This document shows, in pieces, positions 35,648 through 44,328 of a DNA stretch of 64,000 nt. The number at the start of each line of letters is the position of its first letter. Position 1 is the first letter of the stretch. A model generated the notes under the pieces. That model had not been told where the DNA came from. It was given only the letters and a program-made list of their open reading frames with translations, and ran no database searches. The position numbers and the translations under genes were made by a program. Origin of the DNA: Hymenobacter swuensis DY53 (lineage in GTDB: Bacteria > Bacteroidota > Bacteroidia > Cytophagales > Hymenobacteraceae); the NCBI RefSeq assembly GCF_000576555.1, contig NZ_CP007144.1:235299-299298 (forward strand), in the 5' to 3' direction.

Positions 35648-35995
35648 TTACTCAACTGGCTTTCTAGATAAGTACCGCTGTAACACATAGCCACTAATGC
35701 CCACGTCACCATTCCAGTATTCTATCCGTACCCAGTCACTGCTGGTAAGTTCCTTCAAAACGAGCTTCCTATTGCGTTCAAACCGGGCATGGCAATAGCC
35801 CTTGATCGTGGGAGTGCTGCGCACGTTGAGCAGTGAAGCATTAACGTCGCAGGTATCGCCCACCATCAATTTTGGTTGTACCTGGACTAGACTTGCCTCA
35901 GGGCCTGAGGAAGGCGTTTGGTGAGGGGATAGCAGAGCAGGTAAGTACGTGCACATGGCTCCTACTACATAGCGTAACGTCAGTAATCCACTCAT
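35648..35995 (-). CDS. SH3-like domain protein
   Basis: The protein has 115 aa. An N-terminal hydrophobic stretch suggests export. The body (VGDTCDVNASLLNVRSTPTI then VRIEYWNGDVGISGYVLQRY) matches a bacterial SH3 domain with the LNVRS box. Its target is unknown. Confidence 0.6.
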   Translation of the reverse strand: MSGLLTLRYVVGAMCTYLPALLSPHQTPSSGPEASLVQVQPKLMVGDTCDVNASLLNVRSTPTIKGYCHARFERNRKLVLKELTSSDWVRIEYWNGDVGISGYVLQRYLSRKPVE

Positions 35996-36142
35996 TTCAG
36001 AGAAGTAATAGTAGCAGTCAAATTAAGCTCCTTCAAATTAATAGAGCGTTCACAGAGGTACCGTTTGCGTGAACGTCAAGGACAGTTCTACTTTGTTACA
36101 AATGGTAAGCCTTGCAGGCTAACAAAACTAACTCCTCGTACG

Positions 36143-36499
36143 ATGACTGAACAGCATAATCTCGTTTCTGATAGCACGCCACCGGAACGCTTTACCACGC
36201 TTGTGGAGCTGCTGGCGGCTATCAAGCGTCGGCCGGCCATGTACCTGAGCAAAAATTATATCTCGTGCCTCAAAGCCTTTTTAGACGGATGGTTTCTCTT
36301 GGCTGATCAATACGGTATCGACTTCGATGCCGAGTGCCTGGGGGAGTTTCAGGACTGGATAGTTGCCAAGTATAGAATTACCGCCAGCCGCGGGTGGGCC
36401 AATATCATTTTGTTCTACTCGCAAGATGAAAGCACGGCGCTCAGGGATTTTTTCACGCTGTTTGAAGAATGGCAGGCGGGCGTAAACCTCAAGGCTTAA
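36143..36499 (+). CDS. Hypothetical protein, immunity-like
   Basis: From ATG 36143 the protein has 118 aa. LVELLAAIKRRPAMYLSKNY and LKAFLDGWFLLADQYG form a helical pattern I have seen in small unnamed proteins of Bacteroidota and Proteobacteria. No function is known to me. It is cytoplasmic. Confidence 0.55.
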   Translation: MTEQHNLVSDSTPPERFTTLVELLAAIKRRPAMYLSKNYISCLKAFLDGWFLLADQYGIDFDAECLGEFQDWIVAKYRITASRGWANIILFYSQDESTALRDFFTLFEEWQAGVNLKA

Positions 36500-36630
36500 C
36501 ATCCCCATACGCTCGTTTTAGCAATTCCGACCGTTTTCGTGAACGGGTGCTGCCTAGTTGGCCAAGCATGGACTCCGGCGGGTTACATTTGGCCGCGTGA
36601 CGAATCAAACGTGCCCCCCATGCGTCATCA

Positions 36631-37302
36631 ATGACCTTTGTACGGATGTATAAGCGCCCGCTAACCGGCTTACTGGTCGCCTCCTCTGCGGGCCTGCTGG
36701 CCTGTACGCCGGCCCGCCATCCCCCAATGGATGCTGTAGAATCGTACGTGACGAACTGCACCGCCGACACGCTTTTGGTAAGCGTGGGCTACTCTTCTGA
36801 CTCAACCGTAGTGGCCTTGCCAGATGTGCCACGGCTCCGCCAGATGCAAACCGCTGATTCACTGCTTCAGGTCTTGACCGTTCAGCGGAACCCTAAACGT
36901 TTATTCCACTACCTGGCTTGGCACCGCAGGCGCTGGTACTGGGTAAACACCTATTCACCACGCGATCCCACTTGGCGCGACGCAGCCGGAAACCTGCACG
37001 CCGCCACGATGAATGACACGACGAGCGAGGTTACCTACAAGATAATACCTGGCGACACGCTCCGGTTGTCAAGGTATTGGTCATCCTCCTTGCCAGATGA
37101 CACGCACCCTCCTGAACTCCCGTCTGTAATAAGCGTGCGCCTAGGTCAAGGCCAGGCCCGGCGCACCCTGCCCCTAGGCCCACCGCTCAATCAGCTGTTC
37201 CAGGCGGAATTCAGCTTTTGGCAAGGCTGGTTGGAATGGGAGCCTACTACGTACCGCTACGAACTGCGCGTGAGCCCCGGCTTAGTGCTCAACGACGACT
37301 AA
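36631..37302 (+). CDS. Lipoprotein of unknown function
   Basis: The protein is 223 aa (an ATG at 36646 is an alternative start). The signal and lipobox are LLVASSAGLLAC. The remainder is a beta-rich domain with paired ADTLLVSVGYSSDS-like strands and an aromatic C-terminus. No family is recognised. Confidence 0.6.
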   Translation: MTFVRMYKRPLTGLLVASSAGLLACTPARHPPMDAVESYVTNCTADTLLVSVGYSSDSTVVALPDVPRLRQMQTADSLLQVLTVQRNPKRLFHYLAWHRRRWYWVNTYSPRDPTWRDAAGNLHAATMNDTTSEVTYKIIPGDTLRLSRYWSSSLPDDTHPPELPSVISVRLGQGQARRTLPLGPPLNQLFQAEFSFWQGWLEWEPTTYRYELRVSPGLVLNDD

Positions 37303-37359
37303 CCGGCCGTATAGGCTGCGATACCAAAAATGTCTTCGCATACAAATAAATAATTATTT

Positions 37360-37746
37360 CTAACTGCGAGATATGCCGTCATTATGTTGACAAGCAGATA
37401 GTAGTTGTTCCGCACAATACTGTGATACCACTAGTGCGTCAGCATGCATGTACCTGCTACACATTCGGTGGCCTTCCCCTGAAAAATTGGAGTTTCCTAG
37501 AACTGTGTTTTCAGCAGTGGGAATGCCAATGATGATACCGTGCTGGTTGCAGATTTCTGCGGCAATTGTGTTCGAAACAGTCGACGCGGCTAGGAATCCT
37601 CGTAACCTTTCCAATTGTTGCATTGGTGAAAGATCTGGTAGTTCGCGGGCTAGTTTACGCGCAATCCATGTATCTCCCATCATGCGACTAGCCAAGTAGC
37701 GTAGCGTCGATTCCTGTTCGTTGGGAGGTGGTGAAAAGGAGGACAT
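37360..37746 (-). CDS. Hypothetical protein divergent from the XRE regulator
   Basis: ATG 37746 (MSSFSPPP...) gives 128 aa; ATG 37827 would add 27 codons but would put a 7-bp palindrome inside the coding region. LRYLASRMMGDTWIARKLAR and a central AAEICNQHGIIIGIP segment are visible. It may be a partner of the divergent XRE gene, which is the usual arrangement for a regulator and its target. Confidence 0.5.
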   Translation of the reverse strand: MSSFSPPPNEQESTLRYLASRMMGDTWIARKLARELPDLSPMQQLERLRGFLAASTVSNTIAAEICNQHGIIIGIPTAENTVLGNSNFSGEGHRMCSRYMHADALVVSQYCAEQLLSACQHNDGISRS

Positions 37747-37811
37747 TGCAGGGATAGTGGAAAGTATCTTCCTCGATGAATATGAGGTTTCCTGCAAAAG
37801 TAATTGATTTT

Positions 37812-37829
37812 TGTTGTCTATTGACAACA
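37812..37829. promoter_or_regulatory. Inverted repeat, probable XRE operator
   Basis: TGTTGTC and GACAACA are separated by TATT, with perfect 7-bp arms, 37 bp upstream of the XRE start codon and in the divergent intergenic region. A regulator of this type would bind here. Confidence 0.5.
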
Positions 37830-37865
37830 GTTAGCGGGAGGAATGGCCGATAGCTTGCCACCCTC

Positions 37866-38123
37866 ATGCAGGGTGATCCAGTTCAAGCGTTCGGTCAGGT
37901 TTTACGGGAAATCCGTAGGCAACGCGGCCTTTCGCAAGAGGCATTGGCGTTTGAGAGCGATCTTGACCGGGCATTTTTATCGCGGCTGGAGACGGGCCAT
38001 AAGCAACCCTCACTACTCACCATTTTCCGTATAGCAAGTGTTCTACGCATAAGTGTTGCCGAACTCTTACGATTGGTAGAAGAAAGGATTTACAGTCCCG
38101 GAACTGGCCAGAATCAACAGTAA
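37866..38123 (+). CDS. XRE/Cro-type HTH transcriptional regulator
   Basis: The protein has 85 aa and is almost entirely one HTH_3 domain: FGQVLREIRRQRGLSQEAL, FESDLDRAFLSRLETGHKQP, and SLLTIFRIASVLRISVAEL. It lies 103 bp from the tniB end on the opposite strand, so it may control transposition or cargo genes. Confidence 0.85.
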   Translation: MQGDPVQAFGQVLREIRRQRGLSQEALAFESDLDRAFLSRLETGHKQPSLLTIFRIASVLRISVAELLRLVEERIYSPGTGQNQQ

Positions 38124-38226
38124 GTGCTTAGAACGTCTAGCATTACGCTTTACTGATTCCTTGGCTGTTGCCTTTGGCACCTGTCCCATATCCCAATCGA
38201 CGCATGCCGCACAGATGAGGTATGCG

Positions 38227-39135
38227 TTAGGAGTTTACCCGCAACTCGTAATCTACACTGATCCAAAATGCCATTGGTGTAGATTCTAGCCGTTTAATCT
38301 GCTTGAGGCTGATTCTCTCCTCGTTGGATTCAACAGCATTTACAGCTAAGCGTTTCAATACGTTCACCAAGCCACCAATTGTATTTTTGCTTAATGCTAG
38401 TAGCTTACTGGCAAGTTGTGGCTCCGATAAATGCGAAGGAAATCGCAATGGTAATAACTGTTCCAGGCTATCAAGTAAGCGTAGATACTCCTCATCCATG
38501 CTCCAGGCTGGTAACTCAATCCGCTCAAATCGGCTCTTTAGCTGATCATCGTGCTGAATAACGTGATTAGCCGTGCGAATACCGGCAAATACGAGGGGTA
38601 TACACACAGTATTTGCCAATAGTTTAAGCATGTTCAGCACTTCACGTTGCTTCATAGGAGAACCTGCCAACACATGCTGTATTTCGTCCACAATAAGCAT
38701 CCGCACGCCCACATCGTGTAATAGATCGCCAACTAGTTGGAGACGCATTTTGGTACGGGCACCAAGTGCAACAGGTACATGTAGCTTTTCTAGAATAAAT
38801 GAATAGAATAACTGTACATCGGGTATATGAGGAGCACACACATACAATACCGGCTGGTGTTGTTTAAATTCACCTGCAGTGGATTGTTGGTGTACTGAAT
38901 AGCAGGTTTTGACGTAATGCTCTAATAAATGTGTCTTTCCGTTACCTGTATCCTCTACTAGCATCAAATTAGGCATGCGGCTGGAACTTGGGTGCGTTTG
39001 CAGGAAAGCGAGGAACTTTAGCACCTGTTGCGCCAGAGTATACGGAACCCATTTGTTTACCAGAATAGCACGAATGCGTGCATCTTGTGGCTTATCCAAC
39101 CATTTAGCTGTCGAGCAGGTGAGATGTTCCATCAT
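38227..39135 (-). CDS. tniB: TniB/TnsC-like AAA+ transposition ATPase
   Basis: The protein has 302 aa. Walker A is EDTGNGKTHLLEHY, Walker B is RMLIVDEIQHVLAG, and a sensor/arginine region follows (LKSRFERIELPAW). TniB/TnsC proteins form filaments that pass the target signal to the DDE transposase. The gene overlaps the end of tniA by 32 bp. TniQ is not found downstream, which is unusual for a Tn5053-type set. Confidence 0.85.
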   Translation of the reverse strand: MMEHLTCSTAKWLDKPQDARIRAILVNKWVPYTLAQQVLKFLAFLQTHPSSSRMPNLMLVEDTGNGKTHLLEHYVKTCYSVHQQSTAGEFKQHQPVLYVCAPHIPDVQLFYSFILEKLHVPVALGARTKMRLQLVGDLLHDVGVRMLIVDEIQHVLAGSPMKQREVLNMLKLLANTVCIPLVFAGIRTANHVIQHDDQLKSRFERIELPAWSMDEEYLRLLDSLEQLLPLRFPSHLSEPQLASKLLALSKNTIGGLVNVLKRLAVNAVESNEERISLKQIKRLESTPMAFWISVDYELRVNS

Positions 39136-41044
39136 CTAGGTTTGGGAATGGTCGACGCACCCGTGGTAGCTGTGAGACAGATGATTCGTCTGATGAGACA
39201 ACTGTGGTGGATATCAATGCTTCTGGGAGTTCTTCTGCTTGTAAACTCCTGGATACAGGGTTACGACTCGCAGCCTCCTGCTGAAGTCGGCGTTGCCTGG
39301 GTGAAATAGGTTTGCGATGTGGTCCTCTCTGCGCGGCTACCTGCTGTTGAGCCTGTTGTTCCAGATCCTGTAATTCCTGTAAAGCACTGAATAAGTGGCT
39401 CTCCCGTACGTGGGTAGCAGTTGGATCCTGCAATCGAACTCGGCGTAAGGCCTCTCGCTTTGTCAGGGCTGAGAACTGCCCTTGACTCATATCAAGCAAA
39501 GGGATTGTATGATATTCTCTTGTTGCCGGATCCAAAAAATACACTTTGCTTATGTCTCGTGGATCCAGTCGAAAGACATACTTAATACGTTCAACTGAGC
39601 GGCCTGATTCTGATCTGCCCTCAATGAATGGACTTAGTACACCATCATAATAGTGCAAATGCCCAATCACAACTCCGTACCGTTGAATAGTTCGCTCAAC
39701 AAACGGCAAGAAGTCGAGTTGCACTTGGCGTTCATTCGTAGGTCGAGGTGGGATACCGCGTCCATTGGCAGCCAGCAAGCCTTGTTCGTAGCATTGTAGG
39801 GGACTGATTAATAAACTGGAATGCGGACGGTGATGATATACTTGCACGATATAAGTTGCTAGCCATTTCTCGAAGGCTGGCAGCGTAAAAACCGCATGAG
39901 CGTGGGCGCGGTAAGTTCTCCGTGCTTGGCGATTAGATAAGTAGGCTCCTGATAGATGTCGAATACGGAATTTCAATGTTTTTATCCAACGCTCTACATG
40001 GCCTCCATAATGGGGTTCACCAGGTGGACGATGCTGGATAGCAACTTCGTATTGCTCGCATGCCCGGCGCACCATGTTGCCGCGAAACTCTTTCGCATTG
40101 TCAAAGTGAAGCGTACGCATGATGCCCCAGCACGGCCATTCTCCAGTAATGTTGCGCTGTGCCAGCCAAGTTTCTTTCGGTAAAAAAGCGTGCGATAAAC
40201 ACATACCAGTCCCTCCAGCCCCAGGTAGTTCCAGCCCTAAATGGAATCCGATAACCATACGGGAGTAAACATCAAGGGCGACAGTCAACCAGGGACGTCC
40301 TACAGGCCGATGCGTCTGCTCATCCAACAACACGATGTTGAGCAGAGCGTGATCCACTTCAACTACATCTAACGGCTGGTTTGCTTCAAGTGTAGATGAC
40401 TGCACAGGATCGCACTGCTGTTGAGCCGCCTGCTTTCCCTGCCGTCCCTTAATACGTACCTTGGATGGCAGGTGCGCAATCCGCCGGCGGACAGTACTGA
40501 GTGAAGGAGGGGGTATTTGCTGCTTGATGCAATGCAGACACAGCGTTTCGTAAACGTACTTTACGGAAGGGCGCTGTGGCGATAAATACTGCTCGATAGC
40601 TAGTTGAAGTACCTCATCCTGCTGTTGCTGTAGTCTCGACTTTCGCTTCCCTCCACCTGGTTTTTTGGGTAATAACCCCGCCAAACCCGATTGTCTGTAT
40701 GCTTGTAGCCATCTACGAAAGGTAGATTCGCTGATGTGCTGTTGACTAATAACCTCAGCCAAAGTGGATGCTGGAACTCGTCGTTGCAGGTAAGGTTGGA
40801 TAATAGAATACCGTGATAAGGCAGTACGTTGGGCCTGTTCGGTAGCGAATTGGTACGTGTCTTGTTCCCGTTGCGAGGATTTGTGCGTTGATGCCGCTTG
40901 CAAAAGGTGCAGGGGAACAGTTGTTAGACGTCCAGACTCTATTTCAACCACTACATGCGTCAAGTTGATAATCTGACGTACCATAACGGATTGGCCCAGA
41001 TAGCTACAACTAACTCCAGCTGCTATGGAAAATAGGTCGGCCAT
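39104..41044 (-). CDS. tniA: TniA/TnsB-like DDE transposase
   Basis: The protein has 646 aa. An N-terminal HTH region (STFRRWLQAYRQSGLAGLLP, about 120) precedes the rve catalytic core with DDE residues in EVDHALL, LHFDNAKEF and GGHVERWI. A Mu-transposase C-terminal beta-barrel follows (VYFLDPATREYHTIPLLD). It would bind the phased terminal repeats. It starts 214 bp inside the proposed right end and reads inward. The C-terminal tail is long and basic, and probably contacts TniB. Confidence 0.9.
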   Translation of the reverse strand: MADLFSIAAGVSCSYLGQSVMVRQIINLTHVVVEIESGRLTTVPLHLLQAASTHKSSQREQDTYQFATEQAQRTALSRYSIIQPYLQRRVPASTLAEVISQQHISESTFRRWLQAYRQSGLAGLLPKKPGGGKRKSRLQQQQDEVLQLAIEQYLSPQRPSVKYVYETLCLHCIKQQIPPPSLSTVRRRIAHLPSKVRIKGRQGKQAAQQQCDPVQSSTLEANQPLDVVEVDHALLNIVLLDEQTHRPVGRPWLTVALDVYSRMVIGFHLGLELPGAGGTGMCLSHAFLPKETWLAQRNITGEWPCWGIMRTLHFDNAKEFRGNMVRRACEQYEVAIQHRPPGEPHYGGHVERWIKTLKFRIRHLSGAYLSNRQARRTYRAHAHAVFTLPAFEKWLATYIVQVYHHRPHSSLLISPLQCYEQGLLAANGRGIPPRPTNERQVQLDFLPFVERTIQRYGVVIGHLHYYDGVLSPFIEGRSESGRSVERIKYVFRLDPRDISKVYFLDPATREYHTIPLLDMSQGQFSALTKREALRRVRLQDPTATHVRESHLFSALQELQDLEQQAQQQVAAQRGPHRKPISPRQRRLQQEAASRNPVSRSLQAEELPEALISTTVVSSDESSVSQLPRVRRPFPNLDDGTSHLLDS

Positions 41045-41228
41045 ACCGGGAACAGATTACATGCCTATAAGTAGTTAGAAAATATAAGCTTATGCCCGAT
41101 ATGTCAAAAAATATTCTAATCACTGTGTGTTATTTACTCGCAACAAGTATGAGTAAATGTCCGGTAGACGCATGCTCTTTGAGTAATATGGTCATCGTCT
41201 TTGGGCAAAAACTCCCTGTTATAAGTAT

Positions 41229-41258
41229 AATTACACTCATCCTCTTTGGAATTTAACA
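41229..41258 (-). repeat. Right terminal inverted repeat of the transposon
   Basis: The reverse complement, TGTTAAATTCCAAAGAGGA..., matches 1367-1396 at 25 of 30 positions. A second, weaker 13-bp unit on the same strand lies at 41190-41202 and a third near 41129-41140. The first and third have offsets from the tip close to those of left-end units. Confidence 0.65.
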
Positions 41259-41325
41259 CACCAATTAAAGCGATGACAGTGCCTATAGAAAGAAAACCTA
41301 CTCTTCTTTTATATAGGTCGTGATC

Positions 41326-41358
41326 CTTTGTAAAGAAAAATCAAGTTTCTTTACAAAG
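41326..41358. promoter_or_regulatory. 13-bp perfect palindrome upstream of the Fic gene
   Basis: CTTTGTAAAGAAA (41326-41338) and its complement (41346-41358) are separated by 7 nt and end 37 bp before the fic start codon. This is a strong operator candidate for autoregulation; the Fic protein itself ends in a winged-helix-like domain. Confidence 0.6.
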
Positions 41359-41395
41359 CTAGGTCGGCTTTCTTCCTGGTTACTTCCTGTCCTGC

Positions 41396-42460
41396 GTGCA
41401 AACCACCTGGCAACCTTCTGAGCTTCCACCTGCGATAGAACTGGAAACGCGAGCTGTGTTAAAAAAACTGCCGGCTGCCCACCGGGCTTTAGCAGAGCTA
41501 AAGGGTTTGGTTGCGGCTATCCCAAACGAGAGCATTCTGCTCGATACGCTGCCGTTGCAAGAGGCGAAAGACAGCTCCGCAATTGAAAATATCATCACCA
41601 CGCACGATGAGCTTTTTAATGCTGAGCTTAATTTAGGCGTTTCACAGGCGGCTAAAGAGGTGCAGCGCTATGCGGCAGCCCTGCGTTTGGGTACTGACTT
41701 AGTAAAGCAGTTCGGGTTTCTAAGCACCAATCACATTGCCCAGATACAACAAGAGCTGAAGCGCGATAACGGGGGTTACCGCAAGCTTCCAGGGACAACC
41801 CTTAAAAATCAGCGTGGAGAGGTGGTGTATACGCCCCCACAAGACCCCGCCACCATCCTCGACCTGATGGGGAATCTAGAGCAATACCTCAACGATGATT
41901 CCCTGCACGACGTCGACCCGCTAGTGAAGATGGCTGTGCTGCATTTTCAGTTTGAAAGCATCCACCCGTTTTATGATGGCAATGGACGCACCGGGCGTAT
42001 TCTCAACATTTTGTACCTCGTGCTCAAAGAGTTGCTGGATATACCAGTTCTTTACTTGAGCCGCTTTATTACGCAAAACAAGGCTGACTATTATCACTAT
42101 CTGCAAAAAGTACGCAATACCGGCGACTGGGAGCCGTGGCTACTCTATATGCTCACGGGCATCGAGCAAACGGCGCGCGAAAGCATCATATTAATCACGG
42201 AAATGCGCAGCTTGATGCAGCAAACCAAGCAAAAACTGCGAACTTATAAATTCTACAGCCAAGACCTGCTAAACAACCTCTATCGGCATCCCTATACCCG
42301 CATCGAATTCTTACAGCAGGAACTTAATGTGAGTCGTCCTACCGCTGCCAGCTACTTAAATAAGCTGGCGCAAGACGGCGTTCTGGTCAAGCATAAGCAG
42401 GTGAACTCAAACTACTACGTTAATCAGCCGTTGTTTGAACTTCTCTCACGGCTAGGGTAA
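41396..42460 (+). CDS. Fic family protein (AMPylator-like) with C-terminal winged helix
   Basis: The protein has 354 aa; start GTG 41396. The Fic active-site loop is HPFYDGNGRTGR (residues ~195-206), where His starts the nucleotidyl transfer. An N-terminal SSAIEN matches the inhibitory (S/T)xxxE(G/N) helix, so this is a self-inhibited (class II) Fic. The C-terminus (~280-345) has a winged helix (RIEFLQQELNVSRPTAASYL). Substrate unknown. It sits just outside the right transposon end. Confidence 0.9.
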   Translation: MQTTWQPSELPPAIELETRAVLKKLPAAHRALAELKGLVAAIPNESILLDTLPLQEAKDSSAIENIITTHDELFNAELNLGVSQAAKEVQRYAAALRLGTDLVKQFGFLSTNHIAQIQQELKRDNGGYRKLPGTTLKNQRGEVVYTPPQDPATILDLMGNLEQYLNDDSLHDVDPLVKMAVLHFQFESIHPFYDGNGRTGRILNILYLVLKELLDIPVLYLSRFITQNKADYYHYLQKVRNTGDWEPWLLYMLTGIEQTARESIILITEMRSLMQQTKQKLRTYKFYSQDLLNNLYRHPYTRIEFLQQELNVSRPTAASYLNKLAQDGVLVKHKQVNSNYYVNQPLFELLSRLG

Positions 42461-42465
42461 CTCTC

Positions 42466-43082
42466 ACTGCCTGATTCATCCGGATTTTCTGGCCTCTTAC
42501 CCGCTGGCCAAAAAGATGCGGCACTACGGCTTCTTCACCTACTCGGCCAATGAGGCGCTGCACGTCTCGGAACCGGAAAAAGAGCTGCTGCTGGCCCTCT
42601 TCAACACCATGAAAACGGAGCTGGCCAGCCGCCTCGATGAATTCAGCCAGGAGGTCGTCATCGCCCAACTCGAACTGCTGTTTACCTACGCCAACCGCTT
42701 TTACAAGCGCCAGTTTCTCACGCGCAAAGCCGGGCACAGCGACTTACTGCAACAGCTGGAAGAAACCCTGGCGGACTGCTTCTGATGCGAGAACCTGCTT
42801 AACCGAGGCATCCCCACGGTGCAGCATCTCGCTGAGCGCCTGCATGTGTCGCCGAGCTACCTGAGTAACATGCTGCGCACGCTCACCGGCCAAAGTACCC
42901 AGCAGCACATCCACGACAAGCTCATCGAGCAAGCCAAGGAGCAGCTCGCCATCACGGGCTTGTCGGTGAGCGAGGTAGCCTACGCACTCGGCTTCGAGCA
43001 TCCGCAGTCCTTCAGCCGGCTTTTCAAAACCAAGACGGACCTTTCGCCCCTGGCTTTCCGACAGTCTTTTCAGCACAATTGA
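42466..43082 (+). pseudogene. AraC-family regulator, 5'-truncated and with an in-frame stop
   Basis: The frame can be read from about 42466 (LIHPDFLASYPLAKKM) through 42785, stops at TGA 42783-42785, then continues in the same frame with PTVQHLAERLHVSPSYLS and LGFEHPQSFSRLFK, the AraC helix-turn-helix. The N-terminal ~100 residues of a typical ~300-aa regulator are absent, cut at the junction with the Fic gene. Gene fusion or insertion of the Fic gene probably caused the loss. Confidence 0.75.
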
Positions 43083-43175
43083 AGTAAAATACCCCCCCAA
43101 TGGTCTAGCCGGACAATGATGGCCTGGCAAGCTGCCAAGCCCTCGTTGTCCGGCATTTAGGCATTTAAATGGGAG

Positions 43176-44285
43176 TCAGCAGATCGGTGGCTCCAGGGCT
43201 AAGCGGTAGCTGGTGCTGCGCCCGCCGGCACTTTCCTTGCGCAGAACTCCCTTTGCCAGCAGGTCCGCCATATCGCGGCCAGCCGTGTCCTGGGAGCACT
43301 TGGCCATGCGGGCCCACTTGGACGTGGTCAGCTTGCCCTCGAAGCCGTCGAGCAGCCGCTGCACCAGCCGGCGCTGCCGTTCGCTGAGCTCGGTCATGCG
43401 GTGCCGCTCCCAGAACCGGGCCTTGCCCAATACCTGAGCCAGCGTATGTTCGGCCCGGGTCAGGGCGCGGTCCAGGCACTGCAGAAACCACGTCAGCCAG
43501 GGCGTCACATCCAGCGAGCCGTGCTGGCTGGTTTCCAGTAGGTCGTAATAGGTCTGGCGCTCGGCCTGGATCTGGGCCGACATGCTATAGCAGCGCTGGG
43601 CCGTGGCGTCGGCCCGGGTTAGCTGCAGATCGGCAATGGCGCGGGCAATGCGCCCGTTGCCATCATCGAAGGGGTGAATGGTAACAAACCAGAAGTGGGC
43701 CAAGGCAGCCTTCAGCACGGGGTCCAGTTCGCCGGGAGCGTTAAACCAGGCCAGAAACTCGTTCATCTGCGCCGTCAGCGCCTCGGCCGGGGGGGCCTCG
43801 TAGTGCACTCGCTCCCGGCCCATCGGGCCGGACACTACCTGCATGGGGCCGGTGCGCCAAGCCCCCACCCGCAGCGGGTACGGCCCGCTGTACCCGGCCG
43901 GAAACAGGGCGTGATGCCAGCCGAACAGACGCTCAGCCGTTAGCGGCTGGTTAGCCTGCTGAGTGGCATCTAGCATCATTGCCACCACGCCTTCCACCCG
44001 CCGGTCGGCCGGGGGCAAGCCACCCTGCTCCAGCCCCAGCCGGTACGCCAAAGAGGAGCGTACCGAAGCTGGGGGCAGTATTTCTCCCTCTATCTCGCTG
44101 GATTTCAGTATGTCCAGGGTTAAGGTCTGGAGCGTGGCCTCGGTGCGCAGGTCCAGACCAAGCCCTTCCAGCCGCCCCAGTAGCCGGCCTTGCCGATGGC
44201 GCACCTGACCCAGCAGGCTCTCAATGGCCGCAGGTTGCCAGCTAAAGACCGGCCAGTTGGGTAGATGATAAATGTACGTGGGCAT
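43176..44285 (-). CDS. Fic family protein with DUF4172 N-terminus
   Basis: The protein has 369 aa. The N-terminal Trp/Tyr-rich part (YIYHLPNWPVFSW) is typical of DUF4172, which precedes the Fic domain. SSEIEG is the inhibitory motif and HPFDDGNGRIARA the catalytic loop. A C-terminal wHTH (SKWARMAKCSQDTAGRDMAD) could bind DNA. The start at ATG 44285 is chosen over 44294. Convergent with the AraC remnant. Substrate unknown. Confidence 0.88.
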   Translation of the reverse strand: MPTYIYHLPNWPVFSWQPAAIESLLGQVRHRQGRLLGRLEGLGLDLRTEATLQTLTLDILKSSEIEGEILPPASVRSSLAYRLGLEQGGLPPADRRVEGVVAMMLDATQQANQPLTAERLFGWHHALFPAGYSGPYPLRVGAWRTGPMQVVSGPMGRERVHYEAPPAEALTAQMNEFLAWFNAPGELDPVLKAALAHFWFVTIHPFDDGNGRIARAIADLQLTRADATAQRCYSMSAQIQAERQTYYDLLETSQHGSLDVTPWLTWFLQCLDRALTRAEHTLAQVLGKARFWERHRMTELSERQRRLVQRLLDGFEGKLTTSKWARMAKCSQDTAGRDMADLLAKGVLRKESAGGRSTSYRLALEPPIC

Positions 44286-44328
44286 TCTCCGCATATATTG
44301 CGGTGAATATATGGCTTATTCTCCGCAT
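44284..44328 (-). promoter_or_regulatory. Promoter region repeats of the second Fic gene
   Basis: ATTCTCCGCAT occurs at 44284-44294 and again at 44318-44328, 34 bp apart. An inverted pair ATATATT/AATATAT (44293-44299, 44306-44312) lies between them. These are plausible operators for the C-terminal wHTH of the neighbouring Fic protein. Confidence 0.45.

Larger units (their letters stand above)
1367..41258. mobile_element. Tn7/Tn5053-like transposon, ~39.9 kb, with defence and biosynthetic cargo
   Basis: The boundaries are inferred. The sequence starting TGTAAAATGCC at 1367 and the reverse complement of 41229-41258 (TGTTAAATTCC...) match at 25 of 30 positions. CACC occurs immediately outside both ends (1363-1366 and 41259-41262), suggesting a target duplication; related families usually make 5 bp. 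The TniA/TnsB-like transposase and TniB/TnsC-like ATPase genes begin 214 bp inside the right end and read inward, the usual polarity. A TnsE-like gene sits at the left end. No TniQ/TnsD or TnsA gene was recognised. The cargo is heterogeneous in base composition and contains older IS fragments, so the element may have grown in steps. Confidence 0.6.

Noticed and set aside
38124..38226. TniQ/TnsD gene beside tniB
   Set aside because: Only a short gap and the XRE gene follow tniB. No zinc-finger TniQ protein was seen anywhere in the window.
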